Position numbers and translations under genes: made by a program
NCBI GenBank assembly: GCA_017643305.1
Contig: JAEPNQ010000012.1
Location: 1-63,529, forward strand
DNA from: Marinibacterium sp.
GTDB taxonomy: Bacteria; Pseudomonadota; Alphaproteobacteria; Rhodobacterales; Rhodobacteraceae
Direction: 5' to 3'
Length of the DNA stretch: 63,529 nt
The notes under the pieces: model-generated
Told to the model about the DNA's origin: nothing
Database searches by the model: none
The model's input: only the letters and a program-made list of their open reading frames with translations
Shown here: piece by piece, positions 34,427 to 43,345 of the stretch
Layout: each line of letters opens with the position of its first letter
Numbering within the stretch: the stretch's first letter is position 1

Positions 34427-35157
34427 CAGTGGCCCAGCAACTTAGGAGATCTAATTTACGTAGCAGATAATGTTTTCGGCTCAGCCCCAGTATACGATTC
34501 TACTGATGACTCGCAAAGCATCACGCTTTCAGGCGCTACCGCAACCAATGGTATCTTCGACGATTCGTTTGATACTGAAAACACGATCACGTCCGGTGCA
34601 GTATCGTCGGACTATGGCGCTACACTTACCAAGTCTGATGGCGAGTTGCCTTGTGGTGCAATTGCTGCTCCGGTTGGTCAGGCTGGCAACACTAATGTAT
34701 TCTGCAAACCGGGCTTAGCGCCGGTTACAAACCTGGCTGATGGCACAGTGAACGCAGATGCAACCTTCCTAGCAGGTTTCGCGGCTGGTACAGAAATTTC
34801 GACTGCAGGCGGCATTTTGCTGGTTGAAAAGCTGAAGATCGGCGACATTGTCTGTACCATGGACGATCGCCAGGTCGTTGTTAAATGGGTTGGTCGCAAG
34901 ACCGTTTCCACCAAGTTCGGACCGGCAGAGCGCTTTACCCCGGTCAAGGTCTCTGCAGGCGCGCTGGGTGAAAACCTGCCGACCAAAGACCTGATCGTGA
35001 CTGCAGACCACGCACCGCATTTGACAACTTTGCTGAGCTCGACGTCTTATATGGAGATGTCGCGGAAATGAAGGAACTGTACTACCCGCGTGCCATGACT
35101 GCGCGTCAGGTTCCTTCAGCAATCAAAGCTGCTCTGGCTGTGGAAAAAATCGCGTAA
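34427..35157 (+). pseudogene. Relic of a Hint-domain (hedgehog/intein-type) protein
   Basis: An open frame without a start codon runs from a TAG at 34424 through a Ser/Thr/Asp-rich part (SITLSGATATNG, DDSFDTENTI) into a Hint domain: FAAGTEISTAGG, EKLKIGDIVCTMDDRQ, VKWVGRKTVS, PAERFTPVKVSAGALG, DLIVTADHA. Such domains normally begin CFAAGT; here the catalytic Cys is Gly. After TADHAP the frame is lost. In another frame FAELDVLYGDVAEMKEL, YPRAMTARQVPSAI and a stop at 35157 follow, the usual end of these proteins, so about 30-40 codons are deleted at the junction. Codon use is AT-richer than the neighbours. Functional relatives are secreted RTX-type or adhesin-like proteins. Confidence 0.7.
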
Positions 35158-35182
35158 GCGCTCCACAATAGATTTTTACGAG

Positions 35183-35211
35183 AGGCCCGCGAAATTTCGT
35201 GGGCCTTTTTC
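35183..35211 (+). terminator. Strong rho-independent terminator after the Hint relic
   Basis: AGGCCCGCGAAA and TTTCGTGGGCCT form a nearly perfect 12-bp inverted repeat (one G-T pair), followed by TTTTTCT. It ends transcription from the Hint-domain relic and faces the convergent MaoC-like gene. It is the clearest intrinsic terminator on the plus strand. Confidence 0.85.
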
Positions 35212-35260
35212 TATTTCACAATGTCTTGCCAGTCCGACTTGGCCCGTAAGTCTTGGCTGC

Positions 35261-35725
35261 TCAGTCGTGGCTACCTGACCCGGCCATCAGTCGCTGCGGG
35301 CTGTACTCGATCACAGTTTCACCGCGCTGATTGACGATATTGTTGCGCGTTTTGACCAGACCCCGATCGGATTTTGAGGTTTTGCGCGCCTCTACCACTT
35401 CGATTTCCACGTGAATGGTGTCGCCCACAAAAATTGGCGCCCTCACGTTCATTTCCATATTCAGAAACGCCATCCCGGTGGCCTGACCGGTTGCGTTCAG
35501 CACCAGCCCTTCGGCCAAAGACATCACCAGCATTGCAGGGGCTGCATGACCCGCCATCGCGCTGTGTGCGGCTCGGTACTCCGCATCGATGAACAGGGAT
35601 TCCAGCATCCCAGAGACGCCGACAAAGTTGATGATGTCGGTTTCAAAGATCGTGCGCCCGTATGTCTTGAACTGGTCGCCGACGGTCAGCTCATCCCAGT
35701 GAAAGCCTGTGCCCAACAGTTTCAT
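35261..35725 (-). CDS. MaoC-like dehydratase (hot-dog fold)
   Basis: This 154-residue MaoC-like protein probably acts as an enoyl-CoA hydratase-type enzyme. It starts FHWDELTVGDQFKTYGRTI, with ETDIINFVGVSG, FIDAEYRAAHSAMAGHAAPAML, MNVRAPIFVGDTIHVEIEV. In classical R-hydratases the catalytic pair lies in the D-x4-H hydratase motif; here the segment YRAAHSAMAGHAAP occupies that place. AGGAGGA precedes ATG 35725. It is not obviously linked to the cobalamin genes downstream on the same strand. Substrate unknown. Confidence 0.85.
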   Translation of the reverse strand: MKLLGTGFHWDELTVGDQFKTYGRTIFETDIINFVGVSGMLESLFIDAEYRAAHSAMAGHAAPAMLVMSLAEGLVLNATGQATGMAFLNMEMNVRAPIFVGDTIHVEIEVVEARKTSKSDRGLVKTRNNIVNQRGETVIEYSPQRLMAGSGSHD

Positions 35726-35752
35726 GTGTTTCCTCCTGACTAAAATCTCACA

Positions 35753-36490
35753 TCAAATGATGGCCCGGCGCATCAGATAGACGTCCATGATCCACCCGTT
35801 CTGCACCCGGGCAGCCGCTCGTGTCTCCACGATGCGTGCGCTTATCTCGGCCAGTGGCCCACTGACCAGAATTTCCTGCGGCATACCTAAATATGCGCCC
35901 CACCAGATCTGCACCCCTTCGGACACAACCTGCGTGAAGCTGCACGACCCGTCCAGCATGATTGCCACTGTATCCGCACCGACCGGCCAGCCATGGTCGC
36001 GTAGCTGCCGCCCGGTGGTAATGACAACCGGTTCCGCCAGCGTGTTCAACGGGATGCCATGCGCCGCTGTCAGCACCTGCAGCGATGTGATGCCGGGCAC
36101 GACCCGCACCTTTGGGGCTGGGTCCAGCCGGGCCGCAATCCGAAGGGAGCTGTCATACAGCGACGGGTCCCCCCAGATCAGGAGGGCAACCCGCTGTGCG
36201 CCGTTGGGCACTGCTGCCTGCCAAACCTCTGCAATCGCGTCATGCCAGGCGTGCACGGCGTCCAGATAGGCGCGGCTGCCGTCCCGCACGGGTAGGTCGA
36301 ATTCCACCACATGGCCAGTATCATCCAGATGCGCGGCACAGATCTGGCGGCGTAGATCGGCCAGGTCGGATTTATCATCGCCTTTGCGCGGGATCAGGAC
36401 AGCATCCGCCTCGCGCATCGCGGCGACGGCTTCAAGTGTGATGTGGTCGGGGTTGCCGGTGCCTATACCGATTAGCAGAAGTTCTTGCAT
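35753..36490 (-). CDS. cobF: Precorrin-6A synthase (deacetylating)
   Basis: This 245-residue SAM-dependent methylase acts at C1 of the corrin ring and removes the acetyl group, making precorrin-6A in the aerobic route. It shows LLIGIGTGNPDHITLEAV, VLIPRKGDDKSDLADLRR, ALLIWGDPSLYDS, VVPGITSLQVLTAAH, LNTLAEPVVITTGR and IWWGAYLGMPQEILVSG. CobF presence is diagnostic of the aerobic pathway. ATG 36490 fits the family start; upstream codons are excluded by the strong terminator immediately before it (36498-36526). That terminator separates it from the CbiM-like gene, leaving almost no leader. Confidence 0.93.
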   Translation of the reverse strand: MQELLLIGIGTGNPDHITLEAVAAMREADAVLIPRKGDDKSDLADLRRQICAAHLDDTGHVVEFDLPVRDGSRAYLDAVHAWHDAIAEVWQAAVPNGAQRVALLIWGDPSLYDSSLRIAARLDPAPKVRVVPGITSLQVLTAAHGIPLNTLAEPVVITTGRQLRDHGWPVGADTVAIMLDGSCSFTQVVSEGVQIWWGAYLGMPQEILVSGPLAEISARIVETRAAARVQNGWIMDVYLMRRAII

Positions 36491-36497
36491 CTTTATC

Positions 36498-36526
36498 AAA
36501 AAAGGCTCCGGTCGATACCGGAGCCT
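36498..36526 (-). terminator. Strong intrinsic terminator between the CbiM-like gene and cobF
   Basis: On the minus strand AGGCTCCGGT and ACCGGAGCCT form a perfect 10-bp stem with a 4-nt loop, followed by six to seven T. It lies 25 bp after the permease stop. cobF begins only about 8 bp after the T run, so cobF mRNA from the riboswitch promoter must come from read-through. Confidence 0.88.
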
Positions 36527-36550
36527 CTTCATTCCTTCCAGTTCGCGCGA

Positions 36551-37228
36551 TCAGACCGCCGAATAAAGGCGTTCGCTGACCAGCGGGCTGCCATTCAGAC
36601 CTTTGAGCGATTTGGCTCCAGCCAGAACTGCCAAATCCACCAGCGGTTCGATCAGAATAACGGTCATGTAAGCCAGTCCAAAGGCGGTCACGGATGCAAA
36701 CGTTTCTGCGCCTACGCCTTGACCGTAGAAGACCCAGAATGCCACCCAGGCGATTACACCGCCCTGATAGGCGGCAGACAGCTTAAGCACGTGGCTATAA
36801 GACAAGTCCACATAAGCCAAATCCTCGGGCAGCATTCGCTGCGCCAGCGCATGAATGGCAAAGAGAGGCACCAGCAGCGTGGTCACATTGACAAAATACA
36901 TGGGCAGGTCGGTCGGAGCGAAGAACGTGCCCTGGATCAGCAAGCCGGCCATCAGGCCGAGTGCGGCTGGTGCGGCCCCGAGAACGAGCAGAAGCGTCGA
37001 GCCTAGAATGAAATGTACTTCGGAGATCCCGACCGGGAAATGCGGTAGAACTTCGAAAAACAGGAAAACGCCCAGCGTTGCGGCGACGGTGCGCAGTGCG
37101 AAGGATGGCAGCGCGCGGCGCTTGAGGTCGTCTGCGACCATTTTCAAAGTATAGCCACCGGCAGCAGCAGCAGTTCCGTAAGCCAGCACCATTTTCGCGC
37201 CGTGGACCACACCAGGTTCAATATGCAT
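36551..37228 (-). CDS. CbiM-like cobalt/ECF transporter permease
   Basis: This 225-residue membrane protein with about six helices belongs to the CbiM/energy-coupling-factor permease family. It starts MHIEPGVVHGAKMVLAYGTAAAAGGYTLK, a variant of the family start (MHI-x-[DE]-G, with conserved His2 near the metal site), and has FPVGISEVHFILGSTLLLVLG, a core family segment. The sequence is split here: MHIEPGVVHGA then KMVLAYGTAAA. No CbiN, CbiQ or CbiO gene is adjacent, so it may work alone or with distant ATPases. A cobalamin riboswitch lies directly upstream, fitting cobalt uptake for B12 synthesis. GGAGGG precedes ATG 37228. Confidence 0.88.
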   Translation of the reverse strand: MHIEPGVVHGAKMVLAYGTAAAAGGYTLKMVADDLKRRALPSFALRTVAATLGVFLFFEVLPHFPVGISEVHFILGSTLLLVLGAAPAALGLMAGLLIQGTFFAPTDLPMYFVNVTTLLVPLFAIHALAQRMLPEDLAYVDLSYSHVLKLSAAYQGGVIAWVAFWVFYGQGVGAETFASVTAFGLAYMTVILIEPLVDLAVLAGAKSLKGLNGSPLVSERLYSAV

Positions 37229-37293
37229 ATTATTCCCTCCTAACCGCCCATCCCGGCGGCGATTTGTGCCGGTTGCCCGGCGGTTTCTTTTTT

Positions 37294-37450
37294 ACGGCAG
37301 GTCTCCTGACTTGCGGCTTTTTGCGCTTTCCCGCCTTCCCAGCCTGCTGGCCAGTGGCTGTCGGGGACGCATACCGCTTACAGTTGCGGGGGCAGTTGGG
37401 GCTTTTCACTCCATTCCCTATTATCCCGGCCTTGCGATCCGGGCACCGTA
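37294..37450 (-). promoter_or_regulatory. Cobalamin riboswitch upstream of the CbiM-like gene
   Basis: Read on the minus strand the region shows the B12 element in order: GGTGCCCGG, ATAGGGAATGGAGTGAAAA, CCCCCGCAACTGTAAGCGG, GCCACTGG (B12 box), GGGAAGGCGGGAAA, and CGCAAGTCAGGAGACCTGCC. After it come a GCCGGGCAACCGGC hairpin and a GC-rich segment near the GGAGGG ribosome site, so control may act on translation. It would switch off cobalt-permease expression when adenosylcobalamin is plentiful. Confidence 0.93.
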
Positions 37451-37500
37451 TTTTTTTTGTGACGAAGCGTGACCAACCCGTCAAGGCGCATTTGCGTCGT

Positions 37501-38223
37501 TCACGGCGCTGCAAGCGACCCGTAAAGGATAAGAGCCGGAGTCTTGCCCGGATCCTGTGTCGCTAGCCGATCGGCCAGCGCGCGCACGGTGCTATGGTCC
37601 AGTCGCTGATCGGGAGTCGACACGGCCTCGGCCAATAGGGCCGGCGTGTCCGGGGGCAGTCCATTGGCCATCAGTAGCTCGGCCAGACCTGCGAAGGTGC
37701 GTATGCCCATGTAGACCACAGTCGTGGCCTGTGCATCAGCCAACGCGGCCAAATTCAGGTCTTCTGGCAAGGCGCCGGTCACGTCATGGCCGGTGACAAA
37801 CTGCACGCGACGGGCGGTCAGTCGGCGGGTCAGAGGGATGCCGGCAGCGGCCGCGGCAGCGCAGGCAGACGGCACGCCGGGGATGATCTCATATTCGATC
37901 CCGGCTGCGCGCAGAGCCACCAGTTCTTCCTCCAGCCGGCCGAAAATGCCGCCATCGCCGGATTTTAGCCGCACCACCCGAGCGCCAGTGCTGGCATAAT
38001 CAACCAGCAGGCGGCTGACATGATTTTGCCTGGGTGAAGGCCGCCCGGCACGTTTGCCTACGCCCACAAGGTCCGCGCTGCGCCCCGCATGTGCCAGGAT
38101 CGGGCCGGAAGACAAGTCGTCGAAAAGGATTGCATCCGCCTGGGTCAGACGGTTCACCGCTTTTAGGGTCAGCAATTCCGGATCACCGGGGCCGGAGCCG
38201 ACAAAACTGACAAATCCGCTCAT
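37501..38223 (-). CDS. cobA: Uroporphyrinogen-III C-methyltransferase
   Basis: This 240-residue SUMT methylates uroporphyrinogen III at C2 and C7 to precorrin-2, the entry to siroheme and cobalamin. It has VGSGPGDPELLTLKAVN, DLSSGPILAHAG, RLKSGDGGIFGRLEEE, IIPGVPSACAAAA, GIPLTRR and FVTGHDV. No siroheme-synthase (CysG) domains are fused. It is the last gene of the cobL-cobE-cobM-cobB-cobA run; its start overlaps the cobB stop. The second riboswitch lies just beyond its 3' end. Confidence 0.94.
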   Translation of the reverse strand: MSGFVSFVGSGPGDPELLTLKAVNRLTQADAILFDDLSSGPILAHAGRSADLVGVGKRAGRPSPRQNHVSRLLVDYASTGARVVRLKSGDGGIFGRLEEELVALRAAGIEYEIIPGVPSACAAAAAAGIPLTRRLTARRVQFVTGHDVTGALPEDLNLAALADAQATTVVYMGIRTFAGLAELLMANGLPPDTPALLAEAVSTPDQRLDHSTVRALADRLATQDPGKTPALILYGSLAAP

Positions 38224-39530
38224 GTCGCCGCCGCTATCAGGTGGAAAAACGTGCCCGTCACTTGCCCGCGCCGCGTCCCAGTTTCGGTCACCGGATTGCC
38301 ATCCGCGTCCACGACTTGGGCTAATGGCGCGTCGGGCTCGTTTAGGATGGTAGTGTAGTGAAACTCATGACCGCGCAGCACCGCGCCGGGGGCAAAGCCG
38401 GGCATAGCGGCTTGCAAGGTTGCACGCCTGTAGCCTAGGTGGAACTTGCGCTTTGCAAAGCTGGTTTCCAGACCCAGCAGCCCAGCCATTTCGTGGCGTG
38501 TGCCATCCTTGTCGGTCAGTCCCTGACCAAGAACCATGTAGCCACCGCATTCGCCATGTACAGGACGGGTTTTGGCGTGTTTTCTCATTGATCTCAGGAA
38601 TTTATTCGCAGAGGCTAAAGTTCCAGCATGCAGTTCCGGGTAGCCACCCGGCAGCCAGACAAGATCTGCATCGGGCACACTCTCATCGGCCAGCGGCGAG
38701 AACGGCAAAATTTCGGCTCCGGCGCGTCGCCAGCCTTCCAGCAGATGCGGATATGTGAAGGAAAACGCTGCATCCTGCGCCAGCGCAATCCGCTGGGCCG
38801 GGGGTGCGGGCAGCGCGGCTGGCGTGCCTTGCGCTGCGGAGGTGGCAGCTGCGCGCAAGGCCGATAGGTCCACATTGTCCCTCAGAAAGGCCGCATAATC
38901 GGCGATCGCCTTATTCAGGTCGGGGTGCTCCACCGCCTGGATCAGCCCCAGGTGCCGTTCTGGCAGGGCCAGATCGCCGCGTCGAGGTAGAGCACCAAAT
39001 ACGGGCAGTCCCGCACGTTCCATTCCTAGCCGCGTCAGACGTTCATGCCGGGGGCTCGCCACGCGGTTCAGGATCACGCCCGCCACGGGCAAGTCGGGCA
39101 TGAAACTTGCAAACCCTAATGCTGTAGCGGCGGCGGATTGCGCCTGACCACTGACATCCAATACCAGCACCACGGGCCAGCCCATGCGTCCGGCGGTTTC
39201 CGCGCTTGTGCCCGTGCCGGTTGCGCCCGGGCTGGCGACCCCGTCGAACAGGCCCATGGAGCCTTCAGCGATCACGATGTCAGCCCCGTGCGCTTCGGCC
39301 ACAATGGTGTTCAGCAGTGGTTCATCCATTGCCCAACTGTCGAGGTTGAAGGACGCGCGTCCGGTGGCGGCGCGGTGAAAGGCCGGATCAATGTAATCCG
39401 GCCCGCTTTTGAACGGTTGCACCGTCAGCCCGTCTTCGGCAAAAGCGCGGGCGAGGCCCAACATGACGGTTGTTTTGCCGGTGCCCGAGGATGGAGCAGA
39501 GACCAGCAAACCAGATGGATTAAGTTTCAT
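38220..39530 (-). CDS. cobB: Hydrogenobyrinic acid a,c-diamide synthase
   Basis: This 436-residue glutamine amidotransferase amidates the a and c side chains of hydrogenobyrinate using ATP and glutamine. The N-terminal synthetase domain has the P-loop [16 protein letters not shown] and [16 protein letters not shown]. The C-terminal class I glutaminase-like domain has [12 protein letters not shown] and the nucleophile region [14 protein letters not shown], with the His of the triad in GHEFHYT. ATG 39530 follows GGAG and overlaps the end of cobM by 11 bp. Confidence 0.94.
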   Translation of the reverse strand: MKLNPSGLLVSAPSSGTGKTTVMLGLARAFAEDGLTVQPFKSGPDYIDPAFHRAATGRASFNLDSWAMDEPLLNTIVAEAHGADIVIAEGSMGLFDGVASPGATGTGTSAETAGRMGWPVVLVLDVSGQAQSAAATALGFASFMPDLPVAGVILNRVASPRHERLTRLGMERAGLPVFGALPRRGDLALPERHLGLIQAVEHPDLNKAIADYAAFLRDNVDLSALRAAATSAAQGTPAALPAPPAQRIALAQDAAFSFTYPHLLEGWRRAGAEILPFSPLADESVPDADLVWLPGGYPELHAGTLASANKFLRSMRKHAKTRPVHGECGGYMVLGQGLTDKDGTRHEMAGLLGLETSFAKRKFHLGYRRATLQAAMPGFAPGAVLRGHEFHYTTILNEPDAPLAQVVDADGNPVTETGTRRGQVTGTFFHLIAAAT

Positions 39531-40314
39531 CTGGAACTCCTTGATACCATTCGGACTCTGCCGATTGTGGGCGATAGCGTCGGTCATAATCGGGCGCGTA
39601 GAGGCAGCTTTCGTCAAAGCTGGCATCGCCCAGAACCTGTCCCACGATGATCAGCGCGGTGCGTGTGATATTGTCGTCAACGGCCGTTTGTACGGTGCCT
39701 AGTGTGCCGCGTACGATGCGTTGGTCCGGACACGATGCGCGCCAGACAACGGCCACGGGGCAATCCGCGCCATAGAAAGGTGTGAGGTCGTCCACAACGG
39801 TGGTCAGGTTTTGGATCGACAAATGGATGGCCAGCGTCGCGCCGGTACTGGCAAAATTGGCCAATGTCTCGCCGTCTGGCATCGTTGAGGCGCGTCCGCG
39901 CGTGCGGGTCAGTATCACCGATTGCGCAAGCCCAGGTAAGGTCAGTTCGGTTCCCAGTGCGGCTGCAGCTGCGGCGAAGCTGGGCACGCCGGGGGTCACG
40001 CTGACTGGGATATCAGCCTCGCGCAGGCGGCGCATCTGTTCGCCCATGGCGGACCAGACAGACAGGTCGCCAGAATGCAGCCGGGCCACATCCTGCCCTG
40101 CGGCATGGGCGGCGACGCATTCAGCGATGATGGTGTCCAGATCCATCGGCGCGGTGTTGATGATGCGGGCGTCTTGTGGGCAGTGCGAAAGAATTTCGCG
40201 TGAGACCAGAGACCCGGCATACAGGCACACAGGGCACGCGGCGATCAGGTCGCGCCCGCGCAGTGTGAGCAAGTCAGGCGCGCCGGGACCGGCGCCGATG
40301 AAGTGAACGGTCAT
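39520..40314 (-). CDS. cobM: Precorrin-4 C11-methyltransferase
   Basis: This 264-residue corrinoid methylase of the tetrapyrrole methylase family shows [75 protein letters not shown] and AIHLSIQNL. It converts precorrin-4 to precorrin-5. ATG 40314 gives the usual start MTVHFIGAG; nine codons upstream are open but lie in cobE. Its start overlaps the cobE stop and its end overlaps cobB, so the run is translationally coupled. Confidence 0.94.
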   Translation of the reverse strand: MTVHFIGAGPGAPDLLTLRGRDLIAACPVCLYAGSLVSREILSHCPQDARIINTAPMDLDTIIAECVAAHAAGQDVARLHSGDLSVWSAMGEQMRRLREADIPVSVTPGVPSFAAAAAALGTELTLPGLAQSVILTRTRGRASTMPDGETLANFASTGATLAIHLSIQNLTTVVDDLTPFYGADCPVAVVWRASCPDQRIVRGTLGTVQTAVDDNITRTALIIVGQVLGDASFDESCLYAPDYDRRYRPQSAESEWYQGVPDET

Positions 40315-40679
40315 AGCTTGTTTTTCTCTGCCAAAGAACAAGTTGCAAGGCGATCTTCAGAGATTTGTCTTGGTACGATCAGGGTCGCGCCCGGCCCGGC
40401 AGCGGCCAGCGCGGTGGCCTCGGCCACGCTGCCGCTGTTGCGGTGGTCTTGCGAAATGGCGGAGCGAGTCTGTGTTTCCTGCGCCTGCAAGACGGTGGCC
40501 GAAATGGGCAGGACGGGGAGGTTCAATTGCCGTGACAAGCTCTGCAAGCCGGGGGCTGAACATTTGTCATCCGGTGCGGCGAGGGCTTCGACAACATGTG
40601 CGCCCTGAACCCGCGCGAGTGCAGATTGCAGGCTGTGCACCGTGGCCATGGCGCGAAATCCGAAACCCGCGACGATCAT
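40311..40679 (-). CDS. cobE: CobE/CbiG C-terminal-like protein
   Basis: This 122-residue protein matches CobE, which corresponds to the C-terminal domain of Cbi[44 protein letters not shown], and [22 protein letters not shown] (split: [11 protein letters not shown] then [10 protein letters not shown]). CobE is needed for efficient B12 synthesis in Pseudomonas denitrificans, with an unclear role in precorrin handling. ATG 40679 overlaps the cobL stop; a longer upstream frame lies inside cobL and is rejected. Confidence 0.88.
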   Translation of the reverse strand: MIVAGFGFRAMATVHSLQSALARVQGAHVVEALAAPDDKCSAPGLQSLSRQLNLPVLPISATVLQAQETQTRSAISQDHRNSGSVAEATALAAAGPGATLIVPRQISEDRLATCSLAEKNKL

Positions 40680-41869
40680 AGCGTCACGCTCCACTGTACC
40701 ACCGGATAGGCTCCTTTCCACCCGCGCTTGCGGCCCAGGGGTTCGGCGCGGGTCAGTTCGATACGCAGCAGGTCGCCGCCCTTGTCGGCCTGCCATTGTG
40801 CAAGCAATGTTTCGCTTTCCAGCGTTACGGCGTTGGCGACCAGTCGGGTGCCAGGGGGCAGCTGCCAGAGCCGTTCCAGCAGCGCCTGTGACAGACCTCC
40901 GCCAACGAACACGACGTCGGGGGCGTCGAGGGCATCTAGCCCGTCGGGTGCGACTGCCTCGACCACAGTCACGCGGTCCGCGCCCAGTTTCGCCGCGTTT
41001 TCGCGGATACGGGCGGCGCGGTCAGGGTGAGCCTCTATCGTGGTGGCGCGCAGGGTTATGTGGCTCAGCACCCATTCGATGGAGACGGAGCCGGAACCGC
41101 CGCCGATGTCCCACAGGTGTTCTACGGGGCGCGGGGCCAATGCGGCGAGCGTTAGGGCACGGACGGGGGCTTTGGTGATCTGGCCGTCATGGTCGAAGAA
41201 CGTGTCTTCCCGACCGGGGGTTAGCGAAAGAGCATCCGCGCCATGGGCCATGATGCCTGCACAGACTGGATGAGAGAAGCTAATTTTATCAACATCCTGC
41301 GCGCTGATCTTCGTGTGTTTTTCACGCGGTCCGCCCAAAGCTTCCATCACGTGCAGATCGGATGCCCCAAACCCGATTTGAGTAAGATAACGGCCCAGTT
41401 CCTCCACGGCGTCCCCCTCGCGCAGCAGCACGATAATCCGCGCGTCATCCGCCAGATGCGGGCGCAGGCGGCTCAGGGGCGCTGCGTGCAGGCCAAGGCA
41501 GGCGGTCTGTTCCAGCGGCCATCCCAGCCGGGCTGCTGCCAACGAAAAGGTGGAGGGTCCGGGCAGTGCGCACCATTCGCCCGGCTCCAGCGCCCGCGCG
41601 ATCACGGAGCCAGCGCCGAACCAGAACGGGTCCCCCGAGGCCAGCGCAACCACTTTGCGGCCGCGCAAGCCAACCAAAACAGGCAGGCCGTTGGCGAAAG
41701 GCACCGGCCAAATCACCGTTTCACAGGCAAGGTTCGGAAGTAGAGCGAGGTGCCGCGCCGGGCCCATCACAACCTCCGCCTCCGACAGCGCGGTCAGGCT
41801 TGCACGCGACAGCCCGTCCGGTCCATCTTCGCCCAGTCCGACAATTGTGAGCCAGGGGAGATCAGCCAT
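40676..41869 (-). CDS. cobL: Precorrin-6Y C5,15-methyltransferase (decarboxylating)
   Basis: This 397-residue bifunctional enzyme methylates C5 and C15 and decarboxylates the C12 acetate. The N-terminal half is a CbiE-type methylase (TIVGLGEDGPDGLS, VALASGDPFWFGAGS, LPGPSTFSLAAARLGW); the C-terminal half is CbiT-like (LWDIGGGSGSVSIEW, EAHPDRAARIRENA, DVVFVGGGLS). ATG 41869 is the family start, with AAGGTG upstream. Its start codon overlaps, on the opposite strand, the start codon of cobK within a single CATG. It heads the L-E-M-B-A run and has no riboswitch of its own. Confidence 0.94.
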   Translation of the reverse strand: MADLPWLTIVGLGEDGPDGLSRASLTALSEAEVVMGPARHLALLPNLACETVIWPVPFANGLPVLVGLRGRKVVALASGDPFWFGAGSVIARALEPGEWCALPGPSTFSLAAARLGWPLEQTACLGLHAAPLSRLRPHLADDARIIVLLREGDAVEELGRYLTQIGFGASDLHVMEALGGPREKHTKISAQDVDKISFSHPVCAGIMAHGADALSLTPGREDTFFDHDGQITKAPVRALTLAALAPRPVEHLWDIGGGSGSVSIEWVLSHITLRATTIEAHPDRAARIRENAAKLGADRVTVVEAVAPDGLDALDAPDVVFVGGGLSQALLERLWQLPPGTRLVANAVTLESETLLAQWQADKGGDLLRIELTRAEPLGRKRGWKGAYPVVQWSVTL

Positions 41870-42620
41870 GCCACCGCACCTTTTGCTGCTGGGGGGCACA
41901 ACCGAGGCGACCGCATTGGCGCGCAAGCTGGCTGATACTGGCGCGCAGGCGACATTTTCGTACGCTGGGCGCGTCGAACGGCCCAAGGCACAGCCGCTGC
42001 CCATGCGCACCGGCGGATTCGGTGGGGCAGAAGGGCTGGCGGCCTATATCGCGGAGGCTGGGATCAGCCATGTGGTCGATGCCACCCATCCCTTTGCCGC
42101 GCAGATGAGCACGAACGCCGTGGCTGCCTGCCGCGCGACTGGCACGCCGCTGGTGGCGCTGACCCGGCCGCCTTGGCGCGCGCAGTCCGGTGACGACTGG
42201 GTACATGTGGACAGCGTTCGCGCTTCCGTGCGCTGGCTGGACCGGCCCGCGATGCGGATAATGCTGGCCATCGGGCGGCAGCACCTGGAGGATTTTGCCG
42301 TTGAGCCCCAGCATTTCTATCTGCTGCGTGTGGTGGATGAACCGCGCCGGGCGTTGCCCTTGCCAGACCATGCGCTGGTGGTGGGGACGGGGCCGTTTAC
42401 ATTGGAAAACGACATGGCGCTCATGCAGCAACACGGCATTGATCTTGTGGTCTCCAAAAACGCAGGCGGCGGCGCGTCGCGGGCCAAGATCGATGCCGCG
42501 CGCGAACTGGGTCTGCCGGTCTTGATGATTGACCGTCCCGACCTGCCGGATCGGCTCGAGCTGAACGAGGTGGACGCGGTGCTGGACTGGTTTCATTCCG
42601 ACACCGATCGCGGGGTATAG
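41868..42620 (+). CDS. cobK: Precorrin-6A reductase
   Basis: This 250-residue NADPH-dependent reductase converts precorrin-6A to precorrin-6B (dihydro form). It shows LLLLGGTTEATALARKL, FSYAGRVERP, GGAEGLAAYI, VVDATHPFAAQMSTNA, TRPPW and VSKNAGGGASRAKIDAA. AGGGGAG lies before ATG 41868. It is the only cob gene in this stretch on the plus strand: its start shares CATG with cobL and its last 28 bp overlap the end of cobJ. A transcript running from cobJ into cobL would be antisense to all of cobK. A long upstream extension (from 41550) lies inside cobL and is rejected. Confidence 0.93.
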   Translation: MPPHLLLLGGTTEATALARKLADTGAQATFSYAGRVERPKAQPLPMRTGGFGGAEGLAAYIAEAGISHVVDATHPFAAQMSTNAVAACRATGTPLVALTRPPWRAQSGDDWVHVDSVRASVRWLDRPAMRIMLAIGRQHLEDFAVEPQHFYLLRVVDEPRRALPLPDHALVVGTGPFTLENDMALMQQHGIDLVVSKNAGGGASRAKIDAARELGLPVLMIDRPDLPDRLELNEVDAVLDWFHSDTDRGV

Positions 42621-43345
42621 ACCCGCGCGCCGCGCCCTGTAGTAACACTGCGCGTCTGGCTGGAGCCCAGCAGCACGACGGTGCGCATATCCGCCATTTC
42701 CGGCGTGGCGTCAGGCAGGGGGACAACGTTGATCTCTTCCTCGGGCGTGGATACGGCGCGGGCAAAGATGATCGGGCGGTCATCGTCACAGGCCTCTTTA
42801 AGCAGCGTCAGTGCACGGGCAAAGCCTTCGGGCCGGGATTTGGAGCGGGGGTTGTAGAAGGCCATGGCAAAATCGCCCTCCACCGCCAGCCGCAGGCGCT
42901 TTTCGATCAGCGCCCAGGGCTTTAGGTTGTCGCTGAGATTGATGGCGCAGAAATCATGGCCCATTGGTGCACCGGCACGCGCAGCGGCGGCCAGCATGGC
43001 GGTGATGCCGGGCAAGACTTCGATGTTCACATCTTGCCAGCTCGGGTTGCCATTTTCCACCGCTTCGAACACGGCGGAGGCCATGGCAAAAACGCCGGGA
43101 TCTCCGGAGGAGACCACCACAACCGTGCGACCGTCGAGCGCCATGTCCAGTGCATGCCCGGCGCGGTCCAGTTCCACCCTGTTATCGGAAGGGTGCAAGC
43201 TCAGGCCTGGCCGGGGGGGCACGCGGTTCACGTACGGGATGTAGCCGACAATATCGGTGGCCTCCGCCAGCGCCTCGGTCACCTCTGGCGTGATCAGCGC
43301 GTCGGCCCCTGGACCCAATCCGGCAATGATGACTTTGCCGGTCAC
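42593..43345 (-). CDS. cobJ: Precorrin-3B C17-methyltransferase
   Basis: This 250-residue enzyme methylates C17 and contracts the ring to precorrin-4. It has VIIAGLGPGADALITPEV, DIVGYIPYVNRV, VVVVSSGDPGVFAMASAV, VLPGITAMLAAAARAGAP, HDFCAINLSDNLKPW and FYNPRSKSRPEGF. Its start overlaps the cobI stop by 4 bp. Its 3' end overlaps the convergent cobK by 28 bp. It is the last gene of the riboswitch-led DUF1636-to-cobJ series. Confidence 0.95.
   Translation of the reverse strand: MTGKVIIAGLGPGADALITPEVTEALAEATDIVGYIPYVNRVPPRPGLSLHPSDNRVELDRAGHALDMALDGRTVVVVSSGDPGVFAMASAVFEAVENGNPSWQDVNIEVLPGITAMLAAAARAGAPMGHDFCAINLSDNLKPWALIEKRLRLAVEGDFAMAFYNPRSKSRPEGFARALTLLKEACDDDRPIIFARAVSTPEEEINVVPLPDATPEMADMRTVVLLGSSQTRSVTTGRGARVYTPRSVSE

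Noticed and set aside
41550-41867. 106-codon upstream extension of cobK
   Set aside because: It lies wholly inside cobL, and CobK proteins begin at the LLLLGGTTEA segment.
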